NCBI GenBank assembly: GCA_964200185.2
Contig: CAXNAD020000022.1
Span: 1 to 45,669 of the forward strand
Reading direction: 5' to 3'
Length of the DNA stretch: 45,669 bases
Origin: Choristocarpus tenellus KU-1152
Taxonomy: Eukaryota > Phaeophyceae
This document shows, piece after piece, positions 21,683-32,196 of this stretch. A program made the translations under genes and the position numbers. Numbering within the stretch: position 1 is the stretch's first letter; each line of letters starts with the position of its first letter. The notes beneath the pieces are model-generated. The model searched no databases. It was given only the letters and a program-made list of their open reading frames with translations, and was not told the DNA's origin.

Positions 21683-21786
21683 CATCCATGAGCATAGGTT
21701 ATTAAATCAGCTAGGAAACTTATGAAGTACTTGAAATAATCAAAATGTGAAAACAGCACACCAATGGAAGCACACAAATTGCCAAG
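21683..21786 (-). CDS. ORC3: ORC3 exon (N-terminal helices ahead of the HGC junction)
   Basis: The open frame reads ASIGVLFSHFDYFKYFISFL and then ADLITYAHG, exiting in phase 2 at GGATG|GTAAGC. That matches the phase-2 entry of the exon at 17869 and yields a Cys at the join. ORC3 has (V/K)N....D...TF..L...L...(H)G here. HFDYF and the L..L...AHG spacing agree. The start is uncertain: the nearest AG (GTGGAG|, 21787-21788) would be phase 0, whereas the exon at 24954 exits in phase 1. A small exon may therefore be missing, or the true acceptor lies elsewhere. Confidence 0.65.
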
Positions 21787-22789
21787 CTCCACGGGTAATA
21801 AGTGCAGCACACATTCACACCAAAAATCGCCAAACAAAACCACCTTCTCATTTCTCAGTTTCAATTTGAATCACAATTTTAGTCACATTATAACAATTAT
21901 AACTATTCAATTAAATAAAATATTTACAAAACTAAGAAAAGTGCTCATCTTCTCTTCGTCTGCTGTTCATGTTCTGGGGTGGTCCAGAATGGCATCTACC
22001 TTGTGGTTGACCTCATTTCTGGGTGATTGAACACATCACACTTATTAGTTTACTCGAAATCACAGGCGTTTCCATTTGCCTGCAAGATAAATTGTTCCTT
22101 TTCATGCTATGTCCCCTGTCGCTCAATCTTGGATCAGGTCTAGGGTTAGGGTTGAAAAAAATATGGCCACATTATGGTGTCTAATTTTTTATTTCCTAAT
22201 ATCAAAGTATATAGTGTATATAGATTCAAAGCATATGTACATATTAATATAACATGTACAAACTCATTGTAGTATAAGCATGTTGAATCAAAGCATTGAA
22301 TCAAAACAGGTTCATATAATCAAGGCATGCATGTGAAATCAAAGAGTGTGTACTACTATTAAAGCATCAAAGCACACATATACGTGTGTATGTACTTCAA
22401 GGTACACGTATGCACAATCAAAGCATACGTATAAATTATCAATGTTGAAAGTATTTCATGGTCATGTAGACTTTGAGCTGTATCAATCTATGCAATCAAA
22501 TCACACAAATAATCGATTCATCTAGAGAACAAAAAGTCAGGGTGTTCCATACATATACTTCAACGTACCTGCTTATATAATAAAAAAAGTCAATAAATCA
22601 AAGTGGGGTCAGAGATAGTGTTGGGGTCATGGCATGCAAACAAAAATGTGGTTACAAAATTGTGTACTCAATCTATTTTTCTTATGCACACCAACATAGC
22701 CCTAACCCTTTCCAAAAATAAAAATAGTTTATAAAAAAAATGCTTCTCACCGGGCACAGTGAGTCCCAAACCTAGCAGGTCTGCCCAAA
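21787..22789. other. Intronic AT-rich DNA
   Basis: No exon recognised. It contains a G-strand telomere-type tract at 22139-22154 and a run of degenerate CAAAGCATA(C/T)-containing units at about 22200-22500 (GAATCAAAGCAT, AATCAAAGCATACG). It is probably part of the intron between the ORC3 exons at 24954 and 21786. Confidence 0.45.
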
Positions 22790-23510
22790 TTGGTCAACCC
22801 TTTCCTCACTAGCCTGGCAGCCTTGCGGCGATCATCCAAGTGGAGTCCTGTTGTGTTGTGTTGTGTTATATTGTGTTTTATGTGTCTTCAGCTACATTAC
22901 ATTATGTTATGTTGTGTTGTATTGTGTCTGTGTGTCTTCAGCTACATTTTGATATGTTCCACTATGTTGTGTTGTGTTGTGCCAACATCTTTGTTGGATC
23001 TCTTGCAAAGGTCCCTTTTCTTCTCATGGTATATATATACGAAAGTGTTACAGTCAACCCTTTCCTCACTAGCCTGGCAGCCTAGCGGCAATCATCGAAG
23101 TGGAGTCCAGTTGTGTAGTGTAGTGTTGTGTTGTGTTGTGTGTCTTCAGCTACATTTTGTTATGTCACGTGATGTTGTGTTGCGTTGTGTGTCTTCAGCT
23201 ACATTTTGTTATGTTACGTGATGTTGTGTTGCGTTGTGTGTCTTCAGCTACATTTTGTTATGTTACGTGATGTTGTGTTGTGTTGTGTGTCTTCAGCTAC
23301 ATTTTGTTATGTTACGTTACGTTACGTTGTGTTATGTGTCTTCAGCTACATTTTGTTGTGTTACGTTATGTTGTATTGTGTTGTGTGTCTTCAGCTACAT
23401 TTTGTTATGTTACATTATGTTGTGTTGTGTTGTGTTGTGCCAACGTCTTTGTTGGAACTGTTGCAAAGATCCCTTGTCTTCTCATGGTTTATACAAAGGC
23501 ATTACATCTT
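22790..23510. repeat. Segmental duplication plus 49-bp minisatellite
   Basis: Two flanking blocks (GTCAACCCTTTCCTCACTAG at 22793 and 23053, and GTGCCAACATCTTTGTTGGA at 22979 versus GTGCCAACGTCTTTGTTGGA at 23439) bracket a TGTCTTCAGCTACATTTTGT array. Units begin at 23141, 23190, 23239, 23288, 23337 and 23386, an exact 49-bp period, with two diverged units at about 22880 and 22931. Because 49 is not a multiple of three and the unit lacks stops, all three plus frames stay open. These are not genes. Confidence 0.92.
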
Positions 23511-24785
23511 TCTTGTCTGCTGTGTTCAAGTTGTGTTACGTGAATGTATTTACACTTTGGAAAACATACTGCTCGCGTAACACAAAGATGTGTCTTAGTG
23601 TGCAATAAAAGTCATTGTCCAAACAACAGGCTTGATATAGACATTAAAATTCAAAATGGTCACAGGCAATGTCCCGGACAACAAAATTTTACAGACCAAA
23701 TGGACCAGAGTACTCGCAGAGTCAAAAACCAAAACGCACTTGATCATTTGCTAGGCAAGAGTGGACGTTGCAAGCAGGCACAACAGATAAATATTATTCT
23801 CATTGGCTAAAATCTTTATTTTTCGCATCAAATTTCTTCCATTTATCACTTTTTCTGATCTTTAATAGGTCATCAGACTAGACTGTTGTGTGAAAGAGAA
23901 GAAATACACATGGACCAATGCGCATGCTGCTTCCTGGAACAATAACCGAGCTAGCGGAACCAATACCTTGTCGTGGACAACGGATACCATAGAGCAAATG
24001 ATCTCAAGCAATTGCTCAACGATACAACATTTTGGAGGAGAGGATACCAAACAATTGCCCTCACACTAGTCTTAATGTGCAAACTTTGAACTTTGAACTA
24101 GACAACAGACAATATAGAGCAAATGGCCTGCAAAAAATTATCCTGGTAGCAGGCATTTTGGGAACAAACGAGTCCAAAGGTTATCTTGGATAACAGACAG
24201 ACGTTATATGCCGAATATGGCCAAGTGTTTAAGGGCAACAGCAGGGTTGAGAGTTATTGCGCAAATGCGCTGTATTGTGTTATGTTGTGTCATACAAATG
24301 AGGTACACCTTTGTTGTGTTGCATTGTGTTGCATTGTGTTGCATTGTTTACACCATACAAACGTATTCCACCTTTGATGTACAATGTTATTTATGCCAAC
24401 ATTTCTCCTATCTTCAAGTGTCTTACACCGTATCATGTAAGACATATATTATCTGCAGTTGATTCATTCAATTCAATCCAAGAAGAATCGAGAGATCATA
24501 GTCCAAACCCTTTAACTACTATCTACAGTATTAGTCGATCAATCGCTCTGAAATATTGGAAAATGTGGCATGCATCAGATGAGGACTGCGTGACTTGCAC
24601 TGAACTTCTTTGCTTCCCTTCCTCGATGTTTTCCTCTTGGCACCTTGCACCCCTCACCCCGCACACTCAAACGCCATTTGAATTTTATCGAGAACATATT
24701 TTTATCAAGAACATCAAGCTTTTTTTCAGTCAATCCATGAGATAACAATGAAATGCTTTTGATCCACAACAATTGTACGTATTAG

Positions 24786-24812
24786 TAGGGTTAGGGTTAG
24801 GGTTAGGGTTAG
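24786..24812. repeat. Interstitial telomere-like tract, G strand
   Basis: Four and a half TTAGGG units on the plus strand. A C-strand tract (24880-24906) lies 70 bp away, so the two can pair as a stem within the ORC3 intron transcript. Confidence 0.95.
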
Positions 24813-24953
24813 AAATAGTACGTATATACTCTCGTGAACAGTTCTGTCCATCATTTCCCAACAGTAACAATAAAAATCGCAAACCCTGTCCCTAACCCTA
24901 ACCCTTTTTAATGAACCTCGACTACCGATAACGCTGTCACTTTCAACACTCAC

Positions 24954-25031
24954 CAGTATCAACCAGCGCAATGGGGACCAGTTCTGTCATGCCCATTGTG
25001 CCCCCCCTGCCACCTCTGCTGTAGGGCCACC
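24954..25031 (-). CDS. ORC3: ORC3 exon (GG....EIPTALV block)
   Basis: 26 codons, phase 1 in and out. It reads WPYSRGGRGGTMGMTELVPI and then ALVDTG. The ORC3 family has a GGQIK.REIPTA(A)LV.G segment here: GG.GGT...TELVPIALVDTG is a good counterpart. The entry after TTTGTTCACCCAG| in phase 1 fits the phase-1 exit of the upstream exon at 25774. The donor is ACTG|GTGAGT. Confidence 0.8.
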
Positions 25032-25773
25032 CTGGGTGAACAAAAGAGAACCACTTAGTCTTGAAAACATCAAAACATGCACTGGAACAACACCAACCGA
25101 TTTTTGGCTGTCTTCTAATACATACCTGTGGATAATTTGTTGTAGCTGTTGTAACTGACATACAATAATTCTAAAATACTCCTAACACTAACACTAACGC
25201 TATTACTATCACCATCACTATACCTAGACACAAAGCTGTAACTCTCCTCAGATGTAGACCTTACCTCCTCTGAGCAACGGTTTGAGAAGACCATGCAAAT
25301 GTGTGAAAAAAAAGTAACTAATGGCAATAAAGTAATCTTAACCCTACCCCTTTTGCTAACCATAGGTATGTAGGTGTGAGATTCGTTCTAACTGTTGTAA
25401 CAGTGATCAGACTCTAGCTTCAAATCCTCACGCAAGGGCTTGAGGAGACCAAATAAACATGCAAAAAAATAGTGAATATTCAGAATGAACTATCCCTACC
25501 CCTGCCCTATTGCTACTTCTAGGCACATAGGTATAGATAGTTGTTGTAACTGTCATCAGACACTAACCCAAACCCTTATCCTATCCCAGTCCTTATCCCT
25601 AACCCTATCCCTATCTGCATTACTAGATGTTTCTCTCCTCTTGTAGTTGTTCACTATAGTGTGGACATTTCAATGGAATGAACATACATATGGTACATGA
25701 CTGCTTAAAATATAATAGCGACTCCTGTACTTGACCAAGCAAATTTCAACCAAAATGCATGAAACAGACATAC

Positions 25774-25903
25774 CCTCAATGAAGCCCTTGACCTTCTCAA
25801 GACAGTCCCGGCTGCATTCCCAGACAACCTCCTCTTCACATGCCTCTCGAATACACAGGCATTCCCACAGACCCTGCGTACGCGCCAACCGCTCCTTCTT
25901 GGC
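25774..25903 (-). CDS. ORC3: ORC3 N-terminal helical exon
   Basis: 43 codons plus one base, phase 0 in after TTGATCCTGAAG| and phase 1 out at GAGG|GTATGT. It reads AKKERLARTQGLWECLCIRE and ends CSRDCLEKVKGFIEG. Animal ORC3 begins its folded part with F..Y..IW..(M/L)....E.......N...FD.L..F(I/L)..S. The W, the charged helix and the D.L..(V/I)..FI ending agree. The intron ahead of it is packed with telomere-like units, C-rich in transcript sense. Confidence 0.78.
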
Positions 25904-25914
25904 CTTCAGGATCA

Positions 25915-26215
25915 AGGTTATGTTTAAGGGTAAGGTTGAACTCAAGGTTAGGGGTACACTGAGGTTGGGTTAGGATTAGGGTTAAAGATAGGGCTGGGGT
26001 TAAGATTGATGTTGAGGTTAGGCTTAGGGGTAGACCTCGGGTTGGTGCAGAGGGTGGAGGTTAGGGTTAGGATTGGGGTGAGGTTAGCAAGAGGGCTAGG
26101 GGTAAGGTTACAGTAAGAGTAGGGGTTGGGGCTTGTGCTTGTACTGGACTTAGAATCAGGGTTGGGGTGAAGGTTAAGGCTAATAATGTCATTGGCGTTT
26201 GAATTTGCATTAGGG
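25915..26215. repeat. Long degenerate telomere-like field
   Basis: About 300 bp of GGTTAGGGGT, GGGTTAGGATTAGGG and AAGGTTAAGG-type units on the plus strand, too diverged to be recent. In transcript sense it forms a C/T-rich stretch ending about 10 bp before the acceptor of the exon at 25903. It is the largest such field in the window. Confidence 0.8.
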
Positions 26216-26428
26216 GTAAGATAGAGAGGTAAGACTTGGGCTAAGGGTCAGGTGTACTTACTATGGAAGCTATCTTGAAGTAGAAAATATTGCACTGCTT
26301 TGTGTCAACTGCACCATGTTTGTTGATTAAAAATTGTGATATACATGTACACATACCATGAAATCTTTCTCATTCTATTAAGCTAGGGATAGGGTTAGGG
26401 ATAGGGATAGGGTTTGATAGTCTCCTAC

Positions 26429-26548
26429 CTCTCGCGGATAGCAAGGTGGAAGAGTTCTATCATCCAAGCTGATCCCTCCTCCTCCCCCTCCTCCCACATC
26501 CAGCCCAAATCCCCTGCCCCAGGATGTCGCCGCTGAACCCCTCCCACC
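26429..26548 (-). CDS. Gly-rich candidate N-terminal exon of ORC3
   Basis: 40 codons, phase 0 in and out, matching the phase-0 entry of the next exon (25903). The acceptor is ATCCTTTGTCTTAAG| and the donor GCGAGAG|GTAGGA. The sequence has a glycine run between GFGLDVGG and GISLDDRTLPPCYPRE. The ORC3 N-terminus is poorly conserved, so membership rests on strand, order and phase. The start codon was not found. No further exon could be supported up to 26937. Confidence 0.55.
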
Positions 26549-26937
26549 CTTAAGACAAAGGATAAGGGTTAGGGTTAAGGTTAATAATCCTAATACAGAA
26601 AGTATAGCAAGCAGGCATAGCAAGCCTTCGCAGGTGGGGGGTCAAGGGTCACAACAACAGTCACTTCCCATTATCATTGCCAGCAAAGTGCGTTAAGGAC
26701 TTATGCATATATTCTAACCTCACAACTAATGCAGGGGAGAGGAGGCCAGGGAAGGGTGAGGGTGAGGAACTTGATCGGCAGAAAAAGTTGTTGCATTCAT
26801 GCCCTTCAAACTAGAGGCCGCTACACCCTCACAATCTTTCCCAAGCAAGTTAGCGCTAGGGTCACACAGCATCATTGCCAAGTGATCATATATGGCCCCC
26901 TTCACCTTTCAGGTGTCCAGAAACACCAAGTTTAAAA

Positions 26938-27122
26938 TCTCAAGTATTTCTCCATTTTTAACCAATCACAACTAAACAATACCGGAAGCAGATAGAGACC
27001 AGACCCTGTTCTGTTTTTACTACCTGTTTCGTCTAGACACCACATATTTTACTGCCCACACCTTCTGCGCACATCCCATGTACGACTACGAGGCTGATGT
27101 AAGTAACACACAGAAAACAAGG
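26938..27122. repeat. Dispersed repeat, copy B (inverted relative to 19808-20003)
   Basis: The reverse complement of copy A, with the same landmarks (AAGTTTAAAATCTCAAGTAT, AGCAGATAGAGACCAGACCC, GTCTAGACACCACAT). The two copies flank the ORC3 exons from 21.7 to 26.5 kb. Confidence 0.85.
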
Positions 27123-27570
27123 TCTTTTGGAGCACTAACGTACCATTGTCGAGAGATTGATAAAAAAATGCAAACAAGGGCTGTTTTCATTAGTAAATAA
27201 AATGCCTTGATAATATGTATCAAATCATTGGTCATTGTTGTCTTTATGCGCCTATTATACTATATTACTTGAAAGCGTGTTGTCTCCATAGCTTTGGTCA
27301 CTCGATCCCCTCTGGGAGAGCAATTCTCTTCTGGGACTTGCATCTGGTAAGACTGGTGGGAGTGCATATTCCCTTGAGAGCGCAATGAGGAAAATACACA
27401 ATCTGGTGCAAATCCTTCTCCTGCGAAACATCACCCCGTGCTCATTGAGATTGTCAAGATTTGACTATTGAATTGTCTGATCCTGTCGTTCCGAATGTTG
27501 TGGGCTTGGTATGGAAGTCATGCGTGTCCTCACGTGACTAAGGAGCACAATATCGGAAGCACAGTCAGCC

Positions 27571-27990
27571 GTGAGATGGGGGCGATACACTTCGGGTAAA
27601 AAAACAGACGATTTTCTCTGCTTAGAACTCCCGGTGATTGACGTTGTTCAATATTATCAGGGGGGTGGATGGATGGAGATCCACCAACACAGCAGACGAT
27701 GTTTGGGGGTCACCAAACAAGAAGGTGAGCAGAGCAACGACAAGTTCGCCAAGGTTAGAAGATTGGCCATGGGTATAATGGTGTACCTTTGTGGAACGAC
27801 CAACATGAAGCCGGAACTTTGGTCGCCGAGCCATGAGTGTCTTTGCCTGCCAAACTCCTCCCTCGCCCCGGTCCTTGCCTATGACAGCACACACGTAGTC
27901 ACTTGGTTGATCTTAAATTCTAAGGGAAACACAGGGGAAAAAGAGAAAATCGCTGCACAGGAACCTAGCAAGGTCTTTACTGGACCGTAG
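27571..27990 (+). pseudogene. Ty1/copia-type RNase H domain relic
   Basis: A 139-codon open frame. Its centre reads FAKVRRLAMGIMVYLCGTTN, then MKPEL, and near the end DSTHVVTWLILNSKGNTG. Copia polyproteins, especially the algal and diatom lineages, carry a K..R...YL.GT.(D/N)(M/L).L block followed by a VD(A/S)(S/D).AVH....SHTG block at the RT/RNase H boundary. Both are recognisable here in the right order and spacing, with altered residues. No integrase, reverse transcriptase core, or LTR is seen nearby. The local sequence is more GC-rich than its surroundings, consistent with an insertion. Confidence 0.5.
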
Positions 27991-28654
27991 TCTGCAGTCA
28001 CCTCATCATCCCTTCCTGTTCACAACTTCCTGAACTATTAAGTGTGCAGGTCTATACTCGATTTCAAAAATACAGTTTGAACTAGGAATGGGAACGTGAA
28101 GAAAAAAGGAATTGACAGTATATTTCATTTTTTATTTTCGTTGGAGATGGTATAACCTATAAGCGATAGATTATATATTTAAATACATAATACTTTCAAC
28201 TACTTGTGTGATACTATTATGCCCTCTGACATTTTGGAGATGTATCCGGGGAAACAAATGAAAACTATATACATATGTTAGTACAAGACCTAAGGAAATA
28301 AAATATCATAAATGTGAAAACACTCTATAATACGGTCTCAACTACTTTATCGAAAAAGGAAAAAAGGGAGAACGCAAGAACAAACAAATATAAATTTCAT
28401 ACTTGTGAGATATTTTGTTTCTTACTTTTTATACTGATATGTAAATAGTTTTGATTGGTTTTCCTCCTCACACATCTCCAAAATGTCAAAGGCATAGTAA
28501 TTAAAATATATTTGATGACAAAAAGAAAAACAAGAAAAATGAAAAAGATATGTCAAGGCATAGTCAAATATAAATTGAAAGATCCAGATTTGAAGGGACA
28601 AGTCATCACCCATGACATTCCACAGGAATAATTTCAACTACTTTCTTACCTATT

Positions 28655-28915
28655 ATACTATTTAGGATCAGACCTTGATATTTTTTAAGGGTTGCCTAAC
28701 GAGTTAAACGACGATCAGCATATCGAATGAAAGCTCTTGATCGAGGATATCGATGTTTTGGAAAGGAATTATTTCGTAAAATTATTTTGGGAAGGATAAA
28801 TTCCTTTGCGTAAATCGATATTTACATCCCGAGCTTTCATTTGATATGCTGATCGTCGATTAAATGGTTTGCAACCTCTCCAAAAAATCAAGATTGGTCA
28901 CCACCTAAACGGTAC
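28655..28915. repeat. 260-bp imperfect palindrome (foldback element or hairpin RNA locus)
   Basis: Arms of about 110-120 bp are inverted around a short AT-rich loop (about 28772-28798). The best part of the left arm is CGACGATCAGCATATCGAATG at 28710-28730, and its reverse complement lies at about 28838-28858 with one mismatch. Pairing continues outward through TTTTTTAAGGGTTGC versus TTTTTTGGAGAGGTTGC and through TTTAGG at both outer ends, and inward through ATATCGAT and AAAGGAATT. No coding frame. Confidence 0.9.
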
Positions 28916-31870
28916 GTGGGTAGACCTCGGCTTAATACTGTTTAAGAAACTCACAGGACACGATTCTGGTTTAGTGTCTTGGAGGACACTGCTTGATGCT
29001 TCCAAAGTACCACTATGAATTGAACCCGATAGAGATGGTCTGGGGGTGGCAAAGCACTATGTACGAGGCCACAGTGACTACACGTTGCTTGGAATGAGAA
29101 CCAACATTCCTGTTAGTCTTAAGAAGGAAGGCTGTCCAGAGTAATTGTGGAGTTCTTCAGGTTGAGTATTGCTTACCACTTGATATATTCTAACGAGAAA
29201 GGCATGGAGTGCACCAAATTGGACAGGGTGTACAAGACATTTAAGTCTCACAGAAGGCCTGCACCTTAAAAATACCTCATTTGACTTGGCATGGATTGTC
29301 TAGTTTAGAGGCCTCGGTCCCCATGAGTGAGCCTTAGCCAGCAGGTGACAACATCACATAAACGGGAAATAATGGAAAGAGAATAGAGAGACAACAACGC
29401 CCGTGTTCTCCGGGTATTGATGACCTCCTCAGGGGTCAAAATCATCCTTCAATAATGCCAGGTTCGCGCGCGCCGCGTGGCACCCCCACTCTAAACGCGC
29501 GTATGGACTACTTGATTCAAGTATGGTCCTGTATTTCTCACGATTACAGCAAGTTGATCAACCGAGACTCATCGAATAAGGTTAAGCATACTGATGCGAT
29601 TACAGTAAACGAATTTTCATGAAAAAACTTGTTGATCAAAAGTTATTGTACGACAAAATCTATGGAGGAGGCGACCGCCAACACTGTATGAAGTAGTAAG
29701 TATCTTTATTTTTCCCAGTTCAGATATTTTCTGGGTGATTTAACATTGTTATGTGTTGGTCGTGGCATCTATAATTGAATTTGTCCTGCTCTAACCTTTG
29801 ATCGGAGTCGAGTGTTTCGTCGAAATAAAGCTTGATGTGACCCTTGAATCACTCCTAACATTATTAGGTTGGAGTTGGTTGTGGTGCGCACTTACCACGA
29901 AACTAGGATAGTACTCTGGAGAGGCTGACAACCTGACTTGATCACATCTTCCCAGTGGTGTTCCATCAACTTATTTTTATATTCGTTGATATCTTCTCAG
30001 TTGAGTCCAGTGGGCAAGATCGCTTGAAGGACTGCATCCCCACACGCTCTAGAAAGTTCTCCGCGACGAACAGGGAGTTCAGGTCCCTAACCTACCTGAT
30101 AGTTATATCTTGCATAGGTGTTGGGTGTCCAGATGGACTGTCAGTTGTGGATGTCACAGAGATTATGACTGAGTACAGCACGCCACTCTAATTTGTTCAC
30201 TGTCAATGCACCTAAAGCAAACTCTGAAGGATGAGGTCATCCTTAGGAAGTTGAAGATGAGCCCAAACTAGTGAAATATGCCACTCCATAAAGGAAGACA
30301 TGTACGTCGTTGTCATTCACCTCTTTTGTGATGCACGAGTTTACAGATTTGGAGAAGCTGTGTTACAGGCGAATAGTGCGAGTATTTCTTCCTGCGCTTT
30401 AACCAGCGCAAGCAGTAGAATACACATGTGGGGAACCCCAAATGGAGGAACTCCGATTTGCCAAAAAGTTGCAGAATAAATTTTAACTCGGGTAGTTGCA
30501 GAGGGTCACGGATGGATGGTCGGAAAGGGTTCTCAGACATATGCCAGTATTTGTAAACCCTAATAAACCCCAAACAGTAAATGATGATTAGAGTTCGTAA
30601 AAACGGCCCAAAGCGGCTCAGTTCTTCTGACCCAAAAGGATCCAACGTTGTCACTCTATTATCTGATACCAAACTTTACACATATTTCCTATACTGATTG
30701 ATTCATTTGAGAGTACCCCTGTTCTGCTGAGCTGCAGATCGATAATCGGGGAATTGGACTTGACTTGTACATCCTGTGGAGGTGAGCATTGAGGGCCGCC
30801 TGTAACAGCTGTTGCCAATAATATAAAGTTACACAAGTACACAAACCTACACATGCTCCCTTCTCTGAAGTACCCAGATTCCAAAGTCACCTTCTGAAGT
30901 AATCAACTTCTGGGTATCTACCCCCACAGGATTTTCCAGCGACATAACCTGTTTTCCCCTGTCCCTACCCTTCCAATTCTAATGGTCAAATGTTTCCTGT
31001 TGATGAAGCTATCGTTTAGTAGGTAGGTGTGTTGATGGAGCAGGCGTGCACAAGAGATGTGCATGAACACTGGAAGGAGGTGGTTGCCCTCTTGGAAGAG
31101 TGAGGAGGAGGAGGACGAGGAGGAGGAGGAAAGGACAGGAAGAACGGCAAAGAGTCGCTGGGAAAACAACTCCAGCTGATTGTGCATGACAAGATTGGTG
31201 ATCTCGCCTGCGCTCTTCTAGAGTCGATACCTTCAAAGATGTAGAGAGAAGTCTTTATATTATGTTGAAAGGGCTGTTGAACGTAGTAGCATGACTTCAT
31301 GGTGATTTCTTCCATATTTCACCTGAGCTGTACGCTTTGAAAAAAAATGTTCTACATTGAAAGTACAGTCCATTATGGAATAACATCTTGGCTTGATGTT
31401 GCCGTACCACTTGAATAAAGGTCATCTCCAGTGAAATACATTAGTTACAGCCTAGGGTTGCTGTCAGCACACACTTTACTGAACAAGAATGTATCATGTA
31501 CGATTTAATGAACAATAGATGCTCAGACTCCTTTGATGTGCGACAGAAGAAGGGAGGGAAGCGGGGGAGGGAGGTGATGGTTGAACTATATTTTGATTGT
31601 ATGTTGTGAGAGGAGGGGAAATTGCCTTTTGAAATGAAGGACCAGGGCGAAGTGCTAGACTTGGTGGACCGCTACTCTGGTTTCAACACTCTCGTCTCTG
31701 CTTGTTGGGGGTGTTGTTTATCCTATCCAAAACCCACACTTTGAACGCATTTTGTATTGGATCACACAGTGTCTTTCTTTCTGAACTATCATAGGAATAT
31801 TCCTGGAGGAGGAGTTTTGTCTTGCGCAAGTACTACGCTACTAATATATACATACACATATACACATAAA
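28916..31870. other. Gene-poor interval, no confident feature
   Basis: Scattered coding-like fragments are present (for example plus 30020-30150, with SRKFSATNREFRSLTYLI, faintly like an LTR-element RNase H). None has intact boundaries. A CpG-dense patch GCGCGCGCCGCGTGG lies at about 29466. Telomere-type repeats are absent, in contrast to the left half of the window. Confidence 0.4.
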
Positions 31871-32196
31871 ATATCATCATAGTGTTACTACCCACATGTT
31901 GCTCTTCACGACCTAGCACAGCACAACAACAGAGGATATTTCCAACCCAATCCCAGGCAAATCTCCCTCCCATGTCTCAGACCATGAAAAACATCCCTCA
32001 GCAATGATTAACACACATCTTTGTCGCATACAATATCACCAAGGTGCTACTACACAGCAACTACTTGTGTCCCACATTGCTCTTCACCACCAAAAACAGC
32101 ACAAAAACAGAGAACACCTCCAACTTATTCCCAGGCACACCTCCTCTGATGTCTCAGAATATGGAAAAATATCCCTCTACAATGATCAGCACACAT
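31871..32196. repeat. Two-copy direct repeat, period about 160-180 bp
   Basis: The block from AATATCATCATAGTGTTACT through CAATGATTAACACACAT at 32018 recurs from 32031 to 32196. The second copy has a short insertion after GCTACTAC. Shared landmarks are TTGCTCTTCAC, ACAACAGAG/AAAACAGAG, CCCAGGCA and GATGTCTCAGA. Plus-strand frames through it are repeat-derived. The rest of 32197-33957 shows no supportable gene. Confidence 0.8.

Noticed and set aside
23141-23430. CRISPR-like array
   Set aside because: Units are contiguous and near identical throughout, with no unique spacers, and the genome is eukaryotic.
22790-23608. Several long overlapping plus-strand frames rich in Cys, Leu and Val
   Set aside because: Generated by a stop-free 49-bp minisatellite that opens all frames.
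30000-30190. Possible LTR-element RNase H fragment (SRKFSATNREFRSLTYLI)
   Set aside because: Only one short loosely matching segment; no catalytic residues or neighbouring domains found.
31009-31315. Ser/Pro-rich minus-strand frames
   Set aside because: Produced by a GGAGGA-rich purine tract (about 31098-31140); no conserved content.
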